Notes under the pieces: generated by a model
Told to the model about the DNA's origin: nothing
The model's input: the letters and a program-made list of their open reading frames with translations, nothing else
The model's database searches: none
Assembly: GCF_004364175.1 (NCBI RefSeq)
Contig: NZ_SNZW01000011.1
Span: 806,001 to 870,000 of the forward strand
Length of the DNA: 64,000 nt
From: Maribacter caenipelagi
Lineage (GTDB): Bacteria > Bacteroidota > Bacteroidia > Flavobacteriales > Flavobacteriaceae
Direction of reading: 5' to 3'
Made by a program: the position numbers and the translations under genes
In this document: one piece after another, positions 54,630 to 63,373 of the stretch
Numbering within the stretch: the stretch's first letter is position 1
Layout: every line of letters starts with the position of its first letter

Positions 54630-55778
54630 ATGAACAAATTTGTAAAATATGCATTAATAGGTCTAGTAGTTCTTGGAGCTTTGTGGGCGGCAGTATTTTT
54701 TATCAAAAGCAACAGTAAGTCATCAATAACATACGAAACTTCTAGTCCATTCATTTCTAGTATTGAGAAGAAAACAGTTGCAACCGGTAAATTGATACCA
54801 GAAGATGAAATTGAGATCAAACCGCAAATTTCAGGAATTATCGATAAAATTTACCTTGAAGAAGGTGTTGAAGTAAAAGCAGGAGATTTAATTGCAGTTA
54901 TAAAAGTTGTTCCTAATGAGCAAACATTAAATCAGGCAAAAGGTAGGGTGAATAGTGCCAATATATCACTTAGTAATGTTAAAATAGAATACGATAGAAA
55001 TAAAACTCTTTTTGATAAAGGCGTTATTTCTAGTCAAAATTTTAATGATCTAAAATTACGCTTTGATCAGGCTCAGCAAGAATTGCAAAATGCACAAGCA
55101 GATTATCAAATTGTTAGAGTTGGTTCGGCAGGTGGGTCTACTAGCGCAAATACCAATATTAGGGCAACGGTTGATGGAACTATTCTTGAAATTCCTGTAG
55201 AAGTTGGTGATCAGGTTATTCAAAGTAACACCTTTAATGATGGTACTACCATTGCTACTATTGCAGATTTGAGTAAAATGATATTTGAAGGTAAAGTAGA
55301 TGAGGGCGAAGTAGGAAAATTAAAAGTAGGCGCACCTTTGAAAATTAATTTAGGCGCCATTGAAGGTAAAGAATTAAATGCTAAATTAAGATTTATAGCC
55401 CCTAAAGGTGTTGAAGAAACTGGTGCTGTTCAATTTAAAATTGAAGGTGATGTTGAAAATACAGAAGATATTTTTATTCGTGCAGGTTATAGTGCCAATG
55501 CTTCTTTAGTTTTAGAAAAGAAAGATAGTGTTCTTGTTATTTCAGAAGCCTTATTACAATTCGATAGGCAAACAGATAAACCTTATGTTGAAGTAGCGGT
55601 TGGGTCTATCGACGATCAAAAATTTGAACGTAAGGATATTGAAATAGGAATCTCTGACGGAATTAATGTGGAAATTATTTCTGGATTAACAGAAGAAGAT
55701 AAGGTTAAACAATGGAATAAAACAGAGCCTGTTAAAAAAGGAGAAGAGGACAATGAGGAAGAAGAATCAGAAGAGTAA
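54630..55778 (+). CDS. MacA-like periplasmic adaptor, module 2
   Basis: The 382-residue membrane-fusion protein has an anchor (about 5-25), the split lipoyl-like region (IDKIYLEEGVEVKAGDLIAV near 71-90 and EIPVEVGDQVIQSNTFNDGT near 189-208), a short hairpin (about 95-165) and beta-barrel domains. It is homologous to the adaptor of module 1 throughout, but its C-terminus adds an acidic tail of about 15 residues (KKGEEDNEEEESEE). It is followed 36 nt later by the TolC gene. Confidence 0.92.
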   Translation: MNKFVKYALIGLVVLGALWAAVFFIKSNSKSSITYETSSPFISSIEKKTVATGKLIPEDEIEIKPQISGIIDKIYLEEGVEVKAGDLIAVIKVVPNEQTLNQAKGRVNSANISLSNVKIEYDRNKTLFDKGVISSQNFNDLKLRFDQAQQELQNAQADYQIVRVGSAGGSTSANTNIRATVDGTILEIPVEVGDQVIQSNTFNDGTTIATIADLSKMIFEGKVDEGEVGKLKVGAPLKINLGAIEGKELNAKLRFIAPKGVEETGAVQFKIEGDVENTEDIFIRAGYSANASLVLEKKDSVLVISEALLQFDRQTDKPYVEVAVGSIDDQKFERKDIEIGISDGINVEIISGLTEEDKVKQWNKTEPVKKGEEDNEEEESEE

Positions 55779-55814
55779 AAAGTCAATCAAAATACAAATC
55801 AAAACAATCAAAAA

Positions 55815-57164
55815 ATGAAATTTAAAATAACCGTCTTTGCGTTTTTGTTCGGCATGGCAATTACCATGGCACAGCAAAAAAAATGGACTCTAGAGGAATG
55901 TATTGTGCATGCTGAAGAGAATAATTTAAGTATTGCACTATCTGAACTGGATTTTGAAGAAGCTAAAATTGGTGAGTCAGATGCATTTGGTAATTTTTTA
56001 CCAAATGCGAGTGGTACAATTACTACTTCTGCAAATACAGGTTTATCATTTGATCCTACTACGCAAGAACCAGTAACTACTACAATTTTAACTGCAAATG
56101 GTGGTTTAAGCTCTAATGTTAATTTGTTTAATGGATTAAGAAATATTAATAATCTTAGAAGGGCAAAGATGAATTCGTTAGCAAGTCAATATCGCTTAGA
56201 TGATTTAAAAGATGATATTCGTTTAAACGTAGCTTTTGCCTATTTGAATATTATTTCTGCTAAAGAAACATTGGTTACACAAAAAGCACAATATGCGGTA
56301 ACTGAACAAGATATCAAGAGAACTGCTGAGCTAGTAGATGCCGGTGTTTTACCGAGGGGAGATTTATTAGAAATTGAAGCTACGGCTGCAGGTCAAGAAC
56401 AGCAAATTGTATTAACTGAAAATCAAGTAATTATTTCTAAAATAAGTTTAGCTCAATTACTTCAAATAACTGATTACGGTAATTTTGATGTCGCTGAAAT
56501 TGATATAGATGTGCCAAAATCAGAAATTTTAATTCAAACACCAAAGGAGATTTTTGCCAAGGCATTATCTTTTAGAAATGATATTAAATTTTCTGAAAGT
56601 AATGTTGCCCTAGCGGAACAGGATTTGAAAATTTCAAAAGGTGCTTTATTACCTACACTAGTGGGGTTTTTTAATTATAATACCAGGTATTCTGATCAAG
56701 AGCGTTTCAATAATATTACCGGCGTTTTGGAACGAGAGAGTTTTTCAAATCAGTTATGGCAAAATGACGGTATTTCATATGGTGTTCAATTGAATGTGCC
56801 CATTTTTAATCGCTTTGTAAATAAAAACAATATTGAACGTTCTGAGATTAATATTTTAAGATCAGAATTGCAACTAGAGCAGACTAAGTTGCAGTTAGAA
56901 ACTGATATTAATCAATCTTATGTTGATGTAAAAAGTTTCGCTAAAGCTTATGAAGCTGCCGAGAAAAATTTAGAAGCAACAAGGTTAGCTTATGATTATT
57001 CAAAAGAAAGATATGAAGTAGGATTAATGAATGCTTTTGAATTTAGCCAAACTCAGTCAAGAGTAGATAATGCAGAAGCTGACGTAATTCGTACTAAGTA
57101 TGATTATATCTTTAGAATAAAGGTATTGGAATTCTATTTTGGTATTCCTCTTTCTTTAAACTAG
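55815..57164 (+). CDS. TolC-family outer membrane efflux protein
   Basis: The 449-residue protein has a signal peptide (1-19, ending TMAQQ) and the two-fold repeated helical barrel of TolC. WTLEECIVHAEENNLSIALS opens the first repeat, and the second repeat covers about 235-449, including NVPIFNRFVNKNNIERSEIN. The short size compared with E. coli TolC (about 470 mature residues) is within the family range. It forms the outer-membrane channel for one or both permease modules upstream. Last gene of the locus, with a terminator 21 nt downstream. Confidence 0.93.
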   Translation: MKFKITVFAFLFGMAITMAQQKKWTLEECIVHAEENNLSIALSELDFEEAKIGESDAFGNFLPNASGTITTSANTGLSFDPTTQEPVTTTILTANGGLSSNVNLFNGLRNINNLRRAKMNSLASQYRLDDLKDDIRLNVAFAYLNIISAKETLVTQKAQYAVTEQDIKRTAELVDAGVLPRGDLLEIEATAAGQEQQIVLTENQVIISKISLAQLLQITDYGNFDVAEIDIDVPKSEILIQTPKEIFAKALSFRNDIKFSESNVALAEQDLKISKGALLPTLVGFFNYNTRYSDQERFNNITGVLERESFSNQLWQNDGISYGVQLNVPIFNRFVNKNNIERSEINILRSELQLEQTKLQLETDINQSYVDVKSFAKAYEAAEKNLEATRLAYDYSKERYEVGLMNAFEFSQTQSRVDNAEADVIRTKYDYIFRIKVLEFYFGIPLSLN

Positions 57165-57185
57165 GTAAAACGGTAAATTATAAAG

Positions 57186-57217
57186 GCCTGTAACATTTTT
57201 ATGTGTACAGGCTTTTT
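57186..57217 (+). terminator. Rho-independent terminator of the efflux locus
   Basis: GCCTGTA (57186-57192) pairs with TACAGGC (57206-57212), with further CAT/ATG pairing inside, then TTTTT. It lies between the TolC gene and tsaB. Confidence 0.8.
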
Positions 57218-57234
57218 CATTTTATAGTATGTAA

Positions 57235-57242
57235 TACCTTTG
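57235..57242 (+). promoter_or_regulatory. -7 element of tsaB, possibly giving a leaderless mRNA
   Basis: TACCTTTG is an exact TAnnTTTG ending 4 nt before the tsaB ATG (57247). A start of transcription 5-7 nt after the element would fall on or next to the start codon. Confidence 0.55.
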
Positions 57243-57246
57243 CAAT

Positions 57247-57927
57247 ATGGGTGTACTATTAAATCTAGAAACTTCATCAACAAATTGTTCGGTTTGTGTG
57301 GCTAAGGACGGCGAAATTCTTGCAATGAGAGAATTGAATTCTGCAAACTATTCTCATGCAGAGAAATTGCATATTTTCATTGAAGAGGTACTGCAGGAGG
57401 CTTCTTTGAAAATGGAAGATTTAGAAGCTGTAGCGGTCAGTAAAGGTCCGGGTTCTTATACGGGACTTAGAATTGGTGTTTCGGCGGCAAAAGGCTTATG
57501 TTATGCATTAGGCATCCCGCTGATTTCGATTTCTACATTGAAGAGTATGGCATCTCAAGTAAAAATTAAGAACAATGAGTTATTGGTGTCTGTTTTAGAT
57601 GCTAGACGTATGGAGGTATATTCTTCTATTTTCGACTCGGAACTCAATGAAATAAGAGAAACGAAAGCTGAAGTAATAGATGAAAATTCCTTTCAGGAAT
57701 ATATCAATGAAAAACACGTTCATTTTTTAGGTAGTGGAGCAGAGAAGATCAAAGAATTATTTCCATTAGAAACTATTAGCTACCATTGCGAAGTTGTACC
57801 ATCAGCCAAAGAAATGGCAGCTATTTCATCTGATAAATATTATATCGCTGACTTTGAAGATGTGGCTTATTTTGAGCCGTATTATCTAAAGGATTTTGTG
57901 ATGCAGACTAAGAAAGCGAAAGCATAA
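57247..57927 (+). CDS. tsaB: tRNA threonylcarbamoyladenosine biosynthesis protein TsaB
   Basis: The 226-residue protein is an ASKHA-fold member: LNLETSSTNCSVCVAKDGEI is the N-terminal phosphate-loop strand and VSKGPGSYTGLRIGVSAAKG (near 59-78) the family signature. It works with TsaD and TsaE in making t6A at position 37 of ANN-reading tRNAs. It is shorter than TsaD and lacks its metal-binding His motif, which supports TsaB. A single-gene unit between two terminators. Confidence 0.95.
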   Translation: MGVLLNLETSSTNCSVCVAKDGEILAMRELNSANYSHAEKLHIFIEEVLQEASLKMEDLEAVAVSKGPGSYTGLRIGVSAAKGLCYALGIPLISISTLKSMASQVKIKNNELLVSVLDARRMEVYSSIFDSELNEIRETKAEVIDENSFQEYINEKHVHFLGSGAEKIKELFPLETISYHCEVVPSAKEMAAISSDKYYIADFEDVAYFEPYYLKDFVMQTKKAKA

Positions 57928-57941
57928 AAGTTTCGTAAAAT

Positions 57942-57972
57942 AAAAATGCCCTTGATTATCAAGGGCATTTTT
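57942..57972. terminator. Bidirectional terminator between tsaB and mscS
   Basis: AAAAATGCCCTTGA (57942-57955) and TCAAGGGCATTTTT (57959-57972) form a 14-bp stem around TTA, with A- and T-tracts on both sides. It serves both convergent genes. Confidence 0.92.
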
Positions 57973-57984
57973 GTTTTCTGTAAA

Positions 57985-58812
57985 TTAACTTTTCATCTGT
58001 GTAATTACTCTTTGTGGGAATGGTATTTCAATACCTGCAGCATCAAAACGATATTTTATCTCTTCTAAAACAAAGAAATGTGCAGCCCAAAAATCATCAT
58101 TATCCGCCCAGAATCGTAAAGTTAAGTTTACTGAACTATCTCCTAATTCGCCTACATAAACTTCGGGAGCAGGTGTCTTTAAAATAGTTTCACGTTCGTT
58201 ACAGATTGCTAAAAGAATTTCTTTTGCTTCTTTTATATTAGATGTATAACCTATACCTACATCAATTTTGTCTCTTCTAGTGTCTTGCGCGTTATAGTTT
58301 GTAATGGTGTTATTAGATAGTTGCCCATTTGGAATTATCGCAATTTGGTTACCGAAAGTGCTTACTTTAGTAGTGAAAATTGAAATCTCTTTTACCGTAC
58401 CATCTACACCCTGAGCAGAGATAAAATCTCCTATTCTAAAGGGTTTGAATAATAAAATTAGAACACCACCTGCAAAATTTGCCAAAGAACCTTGTAAAGC
58501 CAAACCGATAGCCAAACCTGCAGATGCTAAAATTGCAACCAAAGAACTTGTTTGTACTCCTAATTGGGTAATCACCAATATGAAAAGTATTATTTTTAAA
58601 GCAATGCTTATAAAGCTTTGTAAAAATGTTTCTAACGCTAAATCGTAATCTTTTTTAGCGAAGAACCTTCGTATCATTTTATTAATTATACGTATCAGGT
58701 AGGTACCTGCAACTAATAGAAATATTGCCCATAATATACTTGGTAATACAGCCCATAACCAAGCTATTGCATTATCTGCATGTTCTTGCAGATTCATTAT
58801 TTTGTCCATCAT
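57985..58812 (-). CDS. Mechanosensitive ion channel of the MscS family
   Basis: The 275-residue protein has three membrane helices (about 14-40, 64-85 and 90-115) and the cytoplasmic MscS beta and alpha/beta domains. GLAIGLALQGSLANFAGGVL near 97-116 is the pore-lining Gly/Ala helix, and FKPFRIGDFISAQGVDGTVK near 121-140 the start of the beta domain. It releases solutes on hypo-osmotic shock. Size is close to E. coli MscS (286). The coding frame ends just after the bidirectional terminator shared with tsaB. Confidence 0.95.
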   Translation of the reverse strand: MMDKIMNLQEHADNAIAWLWAVLPSILWAIFLLVAGTYLIRIINKMIRRFFAKKDYDLALETFLQSFISIALKIILFILVITQLGVQTSSLVAILASAGLAIGLALQGSLANFAGGVLILLFKPFRIGDFISAQGVDGTVKEISIFTTKVSTFGNQIAIIPNGQLSNNTITNYNAQDTRRDKIDVGIGYTSNIKEAKEILLAICNERETILKTPAPEVYVGELGDSSVNLTLRFWADNDDFWAAHFFVLEEIKYRFDAAGIEIPFPQRVITQMKS

Positions 58813-58888
58813 AAATTTTGTTTTTTAAAGAGCCAACTTAACCAATTATGTATAATCCATAGATAATAAGAGACTGAACAATTAATCC

Positions 58889-60940
58889 TTAAACATTAGA
58901 TGAAACAAGACTTAAAGCTTTACTAGGTTCTTCAACGGGCATTTGACAGCTACCGTGGTTGCAAACATAGATGAGCGTCTTGTTCATTACATACCTGTTC
59001 ATTAATAAAGGTAAATTACTGGTTTTAGCATTTGAAGCAGCAAATATAGCGTTTGGCAAATAGTTCTTCATGAGGGTTTTGCATATGAGTTCAAAGTTTT
59101 CACCGATAACGACCAATTCATAGAAATTATCACTCATTAGCTGTGCTAAGTGAAGCCAATTTGCATGATTTTGAGGATTTTTTATGATAGATGGTTTCAT
59201 CGTTTTTATCATTTGATGCAAACGGATATCAAAATTATCTTCTGGAAAATATCTGGAGAGCTTATGTAAATTATGAGCCATCATTGAATTGGAAGACGGA
59301 ATTACATTATCTGCAGTTTCCAAAGTTCTTCTTATAAGGTCGTTATCGTTATTAGATGTGAAAAAGAATAATCCCGTATCGGCATCTGAGAAATTTTTAA
59401 TGACATATTTTGTGAACTCCAAACTATGATTAAGCCATTTTTCATCAAAAGAAACTTCATATAGCCCTATGAATGCATCGATTATTGAAGCATAATCTTC
59501 TAAAAAACCATGAATAGTACTTTTTCCGTTTTTAAAGTTACGGTATAAGCCACCATCTTCAGTGGTCATTAGTTCTACAATAAAATTAGCGTTATTAATT
59601 GCAAGTGGTAAATACCTATCATTTTCTAGGTATCTGTAAGCATCTGTTAACCCTTTTAAGGCCAAGCCATTCCAAGAGGTTAAGATTTTATCATCTAATC
59701 TTGGTTTGTTTCTTTTCTCTCTCTCAACTTTTAATAATGATAGGCATTTAGAGATAATTTGTTGTAATTCTACTTTTGTTATGGAATGATTCATTGCAAT
59801 GGCCAATGCTTCTGAATCTCTAATAAGAACATAATTGTCTTCTTCCCAATATCCATAAGAGTTAATACTGAAGTAATCACTAAAAACAGGGTAATCGTCT
59901 TTTAATAGTTCTTTAAGTTGATTTTCTTGCCAAACATAAAATGCACCTTCTACTAATTTGTTGTCATCAGTAAAACTATCTGCATCTAAAGAGGAGTAGA
60001 ATCCGTTGCTTTTATCCAAAAGCTCTTCTTCTAAAAAGGTAATACTTTTTTCTACTACACTTTTGTAAAGCTCATTTTTAGTAGCTGCATATGCATTCGC
60101 ATATAGGCTAATCAATAGCCCATTATCATAAAGCATTTTTTCAAAATGAGGAACATGCCATTTAGTGTCTACAGAATATCTAGAGAATCCGCCTCCAACA
60201 TGATCAAATATGCCGCCCCAAGCCATTCTTGTCAGGGTTGTGTTTACATATTCGTTTACAGTATTATCTAGTTTAGTGTGAGAATAGTATTGTAAAAAAT
60301 TGAGATTAGTAGGCATCATGAATTTTGGTGCCCGTTTATATCCTCCTAAAAAGGTATCAAAGTATTTGGTCCAATCGATAACCATCGTATCAATTTCAGA
60401 ACCTTCGATTAAACTTTGATTTTCACTAGTAGTTATTGCATTGATTTCTTTAAGTCCTGTTGCCATGTTTTCGGCATACCCTATAATTTTATTAGGGTCA
60501 TCAACGTAAAGTTGTTGAAGTTGATTTAAGACTTGTATCCATTCTTGTTTTTTCACAAAAGTTGCTCCCCAAAAAGGTCTACCGTCGGGCAAGGCAAGAA
60601 TATTTAAAGGCCAGCCGCCACTGCCCGTCATCATTTGTAAGGCATCCATATAAATATGGTCAATATCTGGCCGTTCTTCCCTGTCCACTTTAATATTTAT
60701 AAAATGGGCATTCATTGTTTTGGCAACTTCTTCATCTTCAAAACACTCATGCTCCATAACATGGCACCAGTGACAAGCCGCATAGCCAATACTAATAAGT
60801 ATTAGTTTATTTTTTTCTTTAGCTTTTAGCAAAGCTTCATCGTTCCAAGCTTCCCAATTAACTGGGTTATGTGCGTGCTGCAGTAAATATGGACTGCTTT
60901 CTTTAATTAGATTATTAGTATGCTTTTGTGGGATAGGCAT
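58889..60940 (-). CDS. YyaL/SPATA20-like thioredoxin-domain protein (DUF255)
   Basis: The 683-residue protein opens with [20 protein letters not shown] and the thioredoxin-like segment with the redox pair Cys56 and Cys59 in [16 protein letters not shown]. The remainder (about 180-680) is an alpha/alpha-barrel of the glycoside-hydrolase 6-hairpin type, with [20 protein letters not shown] and [13 protein letters not shown] as landmarks. The family is widespread and its function is not established. No signal peptide, so cytoplasmic. Separated from dodecin upstream by a terminator. Confidence 0.92.
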   Translation of the reverse strand: MPIPQKHTNNLIKESSPYLLQHAHNPVNWEAWNDEALLKAKEKNKLILISIGYAACHWCHVMEHECFEDEEVAKTMNAHFINIKVDREERPDIDHIYMDALQMMTGSGGWPLNILALPDGRPFWGATFVKKQEWIQVLNQLQQLYVDDPNKIIGYAENMATGLKEINAITTSENQSLIEGSEIDTMVIDWTKYFDTFLGGYKRAPKFMMPTNLNFLQYYSHTKLDNTVNEYVNTTLTRMAWGGIFDHVGGGFSRYSVDTKWHVPHFEKMLYDNGLLISLYANAYAATKNELYKSVVEKSITFLEEELLDKSNGFYSSLDADSFTDDNKLVEGAFYVWQENQLKELLKDDYPVFSDYFSINSYGYWEEDNYVLIRDSEALAIAMNHSITKVELQQIISKCLSLLKVEREKRNKPRLDDKILTSWNGLALKGLTDAYRYLENDRYLPLAINNANFIVELMTTEDGGLYRNFKNGKSTIHGFLEDYASIIDAFIGLYEVSFDEKWLNHSLEFTKYVIKNFSDADTGLFFFTSNNDNDLIRRTLETADNVIPSSNSMMAHNLHKLSRYFPEDNFDIRLHQMIKTMKPSIIKNPQNHANWLHLAQLMSDNFYELVVIGENFELICKTLMKNYLPNAIFAASNAKTSNLPLLMNRYVMNKTLIYVCNHGSCQMPVEEPSKALSLVSSNV

Positions 60941-60963
60941 TGGGTATATTTTAGTTTTAAAAC

Positions 60964-60988
60964 AAAAAAAGCGCCATTTGGCGCTTTT
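60964..60988 (-). terminator. Rho-independent terminator of the dodecin gene
   Basis: On the minus strand, AAAAGCGCC pairs with GGCGCTTTT around AAAT and runs into TTTTTTT (plus coordinates 60964-60988). It lies 19 nt after the dodecin stop. Confidence 0.85.
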
Positions 60989-61006
60989 AATCCTTTTAGG
61001 TAATTG

Positions 61007-61207
61007 TTATTTCACTTCAAAAGTGATTTTCACATTTACTCTATAATTTTTGATTTTTCCGTCTTCAACAGTAGCACTTTGCTCGTTGATGTAAACCGAC
61101 TTAATATTCTTTACTGATTTAGATGCTTCAGAAACTGCTTTTTTTGCTGCATCTTCCCATCCGTTATCGGAATTTGCTAATATTTCGATTACTTTTAAAA
61201 CTGCCAT
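61007..61207 (-). CDS. Dodecin (flavin-binding)
   Basis: The 66-residue protein has the beta-alpha-beta-beta plan of dodecins: VLKVIEILANSDNGWEDAAK, then KKAVSEASKSVKNIKSVYIN and VEDGKIKNYRVNVKITFEV. Trp17 is at the position that stacks on the flavin ring in archaeal and bacterial dodecins. Dodecamers store or buffer riboflavin, FMN or CoA in the cytoplasm. Monocistronic between a terminator and the NifU-like gene. Confidence 0.95.
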   Translation of the reverse strand: MAVLKVIEILANSDNGWEDAAKKAVSEASKSVKNIKSVYINEQSATVEDGKIKNYRVNVKITFEVK

Positions 61208-61278
61208 AATTAATGATTTTTAGATTTATTTAAAGTTACAAAAATTGGAGGCAATGTTTAATTCATTTCAATGATTAA

Positions 61279-62190
61279 TTAACCGTTAAGCGCAACTACC
61301 TCATTTACTTTGTCTCCCATCATATTTTTTAGCATGGTTTCTATACCATTTTTCAATGTAAAAGTTGATGAAGGGCAACCACTACAAGCTCCTTGTAGAA
61401 TTACATTAACCGTTTTACTTTCTACGTCGTATGATTGAAACATAATATTACCACCATCACTAGCTACAGCAGGTTTTACGTATTCTTCTAAAATATCAAC
61501 GATTTCTTGAGAGGTTTCATCAAGCGCTATGGTGCTTTCTGCCGATACAGTTTCTGATACTTGGGCTTCTGCGCCTATAGCTTTTGCATTATCAGCAACA
61601 ATTTCTTTGCCGTCGGCAATGAAATTTCTAATTACTTCGCGTAGTTCAATATTAATATCATCCCATTCTGCGACTTCATATTTAGAAACAGAAACATAGT
61701 TCTCGTCTATAAACACTTGTTTCACGAACGGAAACTGAAATAGCTCCATAGCCAATTTAGAATCTCTAGCTTCATCAATATTTTTGAATTCGAATGCAGA
61801 AGCTACTATTTTCTTGCTTGCTACAAATTTCATAGTAGAAGGGTTAGGTGTAACCTCGGCATAAACTGTTACCGGTACTGGCTTATCCATATCTTCTTCT
61901 ATGACTATGGGTTCCCCGGCATTTAAATACTCAACTAACTGTTGTGCCACTTCATCTTTTACATCTTCCCACTGAACAATATCATAACGTTCCAACCCGA
62001 TGAAATCACCAGAGATGTATACCGTTTTGATAAATGGCAAGTGGAATAATTGCTGAGCTAAAGGGGAGTTTTTAGCATCATCAATATTCTTGAATTCGTA
62101 ATTTTTTCGTTGAACTAATATGTGATTAGTTTCGAACTTTAATATATTAGGGTTATTGGTTTTAACGACCGTAATTGAATACTCTTTCAT
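61279..62190 (-). CDS. NifU-like Fe-S scaffold with duplicated Nfu N-terminal domain
   Basis: The 303-residue protein has two tandem Nfu_N domains and one C-terminal NifU domain. The first copy is residues about 1-90 (NPNILKFETNHILV, then PLAQQLFHLPFIKTVYISGD). The second is about 105-195 (TPNPSTMKFVASKKIV, then KLAMELFQFPFVKQVFIDEN). The cluster-binding site is Cys269 and Cys272 in QGACSGCPSSTFTLKNGIET. Nfu proteins carry 4Fe-4S clusters to target enzymes; most bacterial forms have one N-domain or none. The duplication may help target selection (inference). Divergent from the PorP/SprF gene. Confidence 0.93.
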   Translation of the reverse strand: MKEYSITVVKTNNPNILKFETNHILVQRKNYEFKNIDDAKNSPLAQQLFHLPFIKTVYISGDFIGLERYDIVQWEDVKDEVAQQLVEYLNAGEPIVIEEDMDKPVPVTVYAEVTPNPSTMKFVASKKIVASAFEFKNIDEARDSKLAMELFQFPFVKQVFIDENYVSVSKYEVAEWDDINIELREVIRNFIADGKEIVADNAKAIGAEAQVSETVSAESTIALDETSQEIVDILEEYVKPAVASDGGNIMFQSYDVESKTVNVILQGACSGCPSSTFTLKNGIETMLKNMMGDKVNEVVALNG

Positions 62191-62207
62191 CTCTCAAAAA
62201 TTTTAGG

Positions 62208-62215
62208 CAAAAATA
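62208..62215 (-). promoter_or_regulatory. -7 element of the NifU-like gene
   Basis: Read on the minus strand it is TATTTTTG, an exact TAnnTTTG, 17 nt before the start codon. No TTTG at the expected -33 position is seen. Confidence 0.5.
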
Positions 62216-62250
62216 CAAAGGAAATCTTAGTTTGCACCTACATAATAATG

Positions 62251-62282
62251 TTGAGGTTAACTCGTTATAAACTTTATATTAG
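62251..62282 (+). promoter_or_regulatory. Possible promoter of the PorP/SprF gene
   Basis: TTG (62251-62253), a 21-nt spacer and TATATTAG (62275-62282), one mismatch from the -7 consensus. The ATG is at 62314. Confidence 0.4.
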
Positions 62283-62313
62283 TGAAACTAAACCCTAGTT
62301 TTAAAGTCCCAAG

Positions 62314-63336
62314 ATGAAATACCATATACTTCTATTGTTTACCGTGCTTTTGATTGGTCTAAAATCTAATGCACAAGAAGGTATTCCTGTTTATTTTGAT
62401 TATTTATCTGATAACTACTATTTAGTTTTTCCATCAATGGCCGGTATCGGTGAAGGCGGAAAGATTAGGGCAACTGCTAGAAAGCAATGGTTTGATGTTG
62501 ATGATGCACCAAGTTTACAGACTATAAATGCACATTTTCGATTGGGTGATTCCCCTAGTGGTGTTGGTGCAATCATATTTAATGATGCTAACGGTTACCA
62601 TTCTCAAACAGGATTGAAATTAACATATGCTCATCACTTAAGAATGGGTGGAGAAGATGTAAGGCAGTTGAATCAACTTTCTTTCGGATTAAGTGCAACA
62701 ATTTTACAAAGTAGTTTAGATGAGACCGAGTTTAGGTCAGCTACACCAGATCCAGCAGTTTCTGGTATAAAATTAAGTTCGTCTTACACCAATGTTGATA
62801 TCGGTATTTCATATAACTATCAAGAGTTTTATACGCATTTTGCAGTAACAAATGCATTGACAGGAAGTAAAAGAAACTTATATTATAGAGATAGAAATGA
62901 CGACCCAGAGGAACTGGTCATTGATAATATTAGAAGATTTTTAGTATCTGCAGGTTATGTTTTTGGAAGAAGTGAATGGCAGTTTGAGCCCTCTATACTT
63001 TTTCAACTGACCGAATTTACAAAGGAAAAAAGCATGGATATTAATGCTAAAGTTTACAAGGATGTAGATTTTGGCCGTATTTGGGGCGGATTGTCATATA
63101 GAAGAAGTTTTGATGGTGCACAGTTTCAAGACGGTACTTCTTTTGGTGAGCAACGTTTGCAATTGGTTACTCCGATTGTTGGTGCAAACTTCAATAACTT
63201 TATGGTATCTTATAATTATTCGTATCAAATGAATGATTATCGTTTTGATAATGGTGGTTTTCACCAAATAACTTTAGGGTATGATTTTGGTCAAAAAGAA
63301 CGTAAATACGATTGTTACTGCCCGGCGGCAAATTAA
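62314..63336 (+). CDS. PorP/SprF family outer-membrane protein
   Basis: The 340-residue protein has a signal peptide (1-20, ending NAQE) and a beta-barrel of the PorP/SprF family, whose members attach to type IX-secreted proteins or help their surface display. YLVFPSMAGIGEGGKIRATA is the typical entry segment after the first strand (usually NPAxAG), followed by regular amphipathic strands. The end GFHQITLGYDFGQKERKYDC is not a classical aromatic-terminal strand and adds a Cys-rich tail (CYCPAAN). PorP/SprF genes usually lie beside the gene for a large secreted cargo; none is found here, but the neighbour on the right is truncated by the window. Confidence 0.85.
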   Translation: MKYHILLLFTVLLIGLKSNAQEGIPVYFDYLSDNYYLVFPSMAGIGEGGKIRATARKQWFDVDDAPSLQTINAHFRLGDSPSGVGAIIFNDANGYHSQTGLKLTYAHHLRMGGEDVRQLNQLSFGLSATILQSSLDETEFRSATPDPAVSGIKLSSSYTNVDIGISYNYQEFYTHFAVTNALTGSKRNLYYRDRNDDPEELVIDNIRRFLVSAGYVFGRSEWQFEPSILFQLTEFTKEKSMDINAKVYKDVDFGRIWGGLSYRRSFDGAQFQDGTSFGEQRLQLVTPIVGANFNNFMVSYNYSYQMNDYRFDNGGFHQITLGYDFGQKERKYDCYCPAAN

Positions 63337-63364
63337 AAAGGTCTGCTCATAGTTGAGCAGACCT
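63335..63364 (-). terminator. Terminator between the PorP/SprF gene and the VWA-like gene
   Basis: AGGTCTGCTCA (63339-63349) pairs with TGAGCAGACCT (63354-63364). On the minus strand the stem is followed by TTTTTAATT, so it mainly serves the right-hand gene. On the plus strand the T-tract is poor. Confidence 0.75.
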
Positions 63365-63373
63365 GGTATTTTA

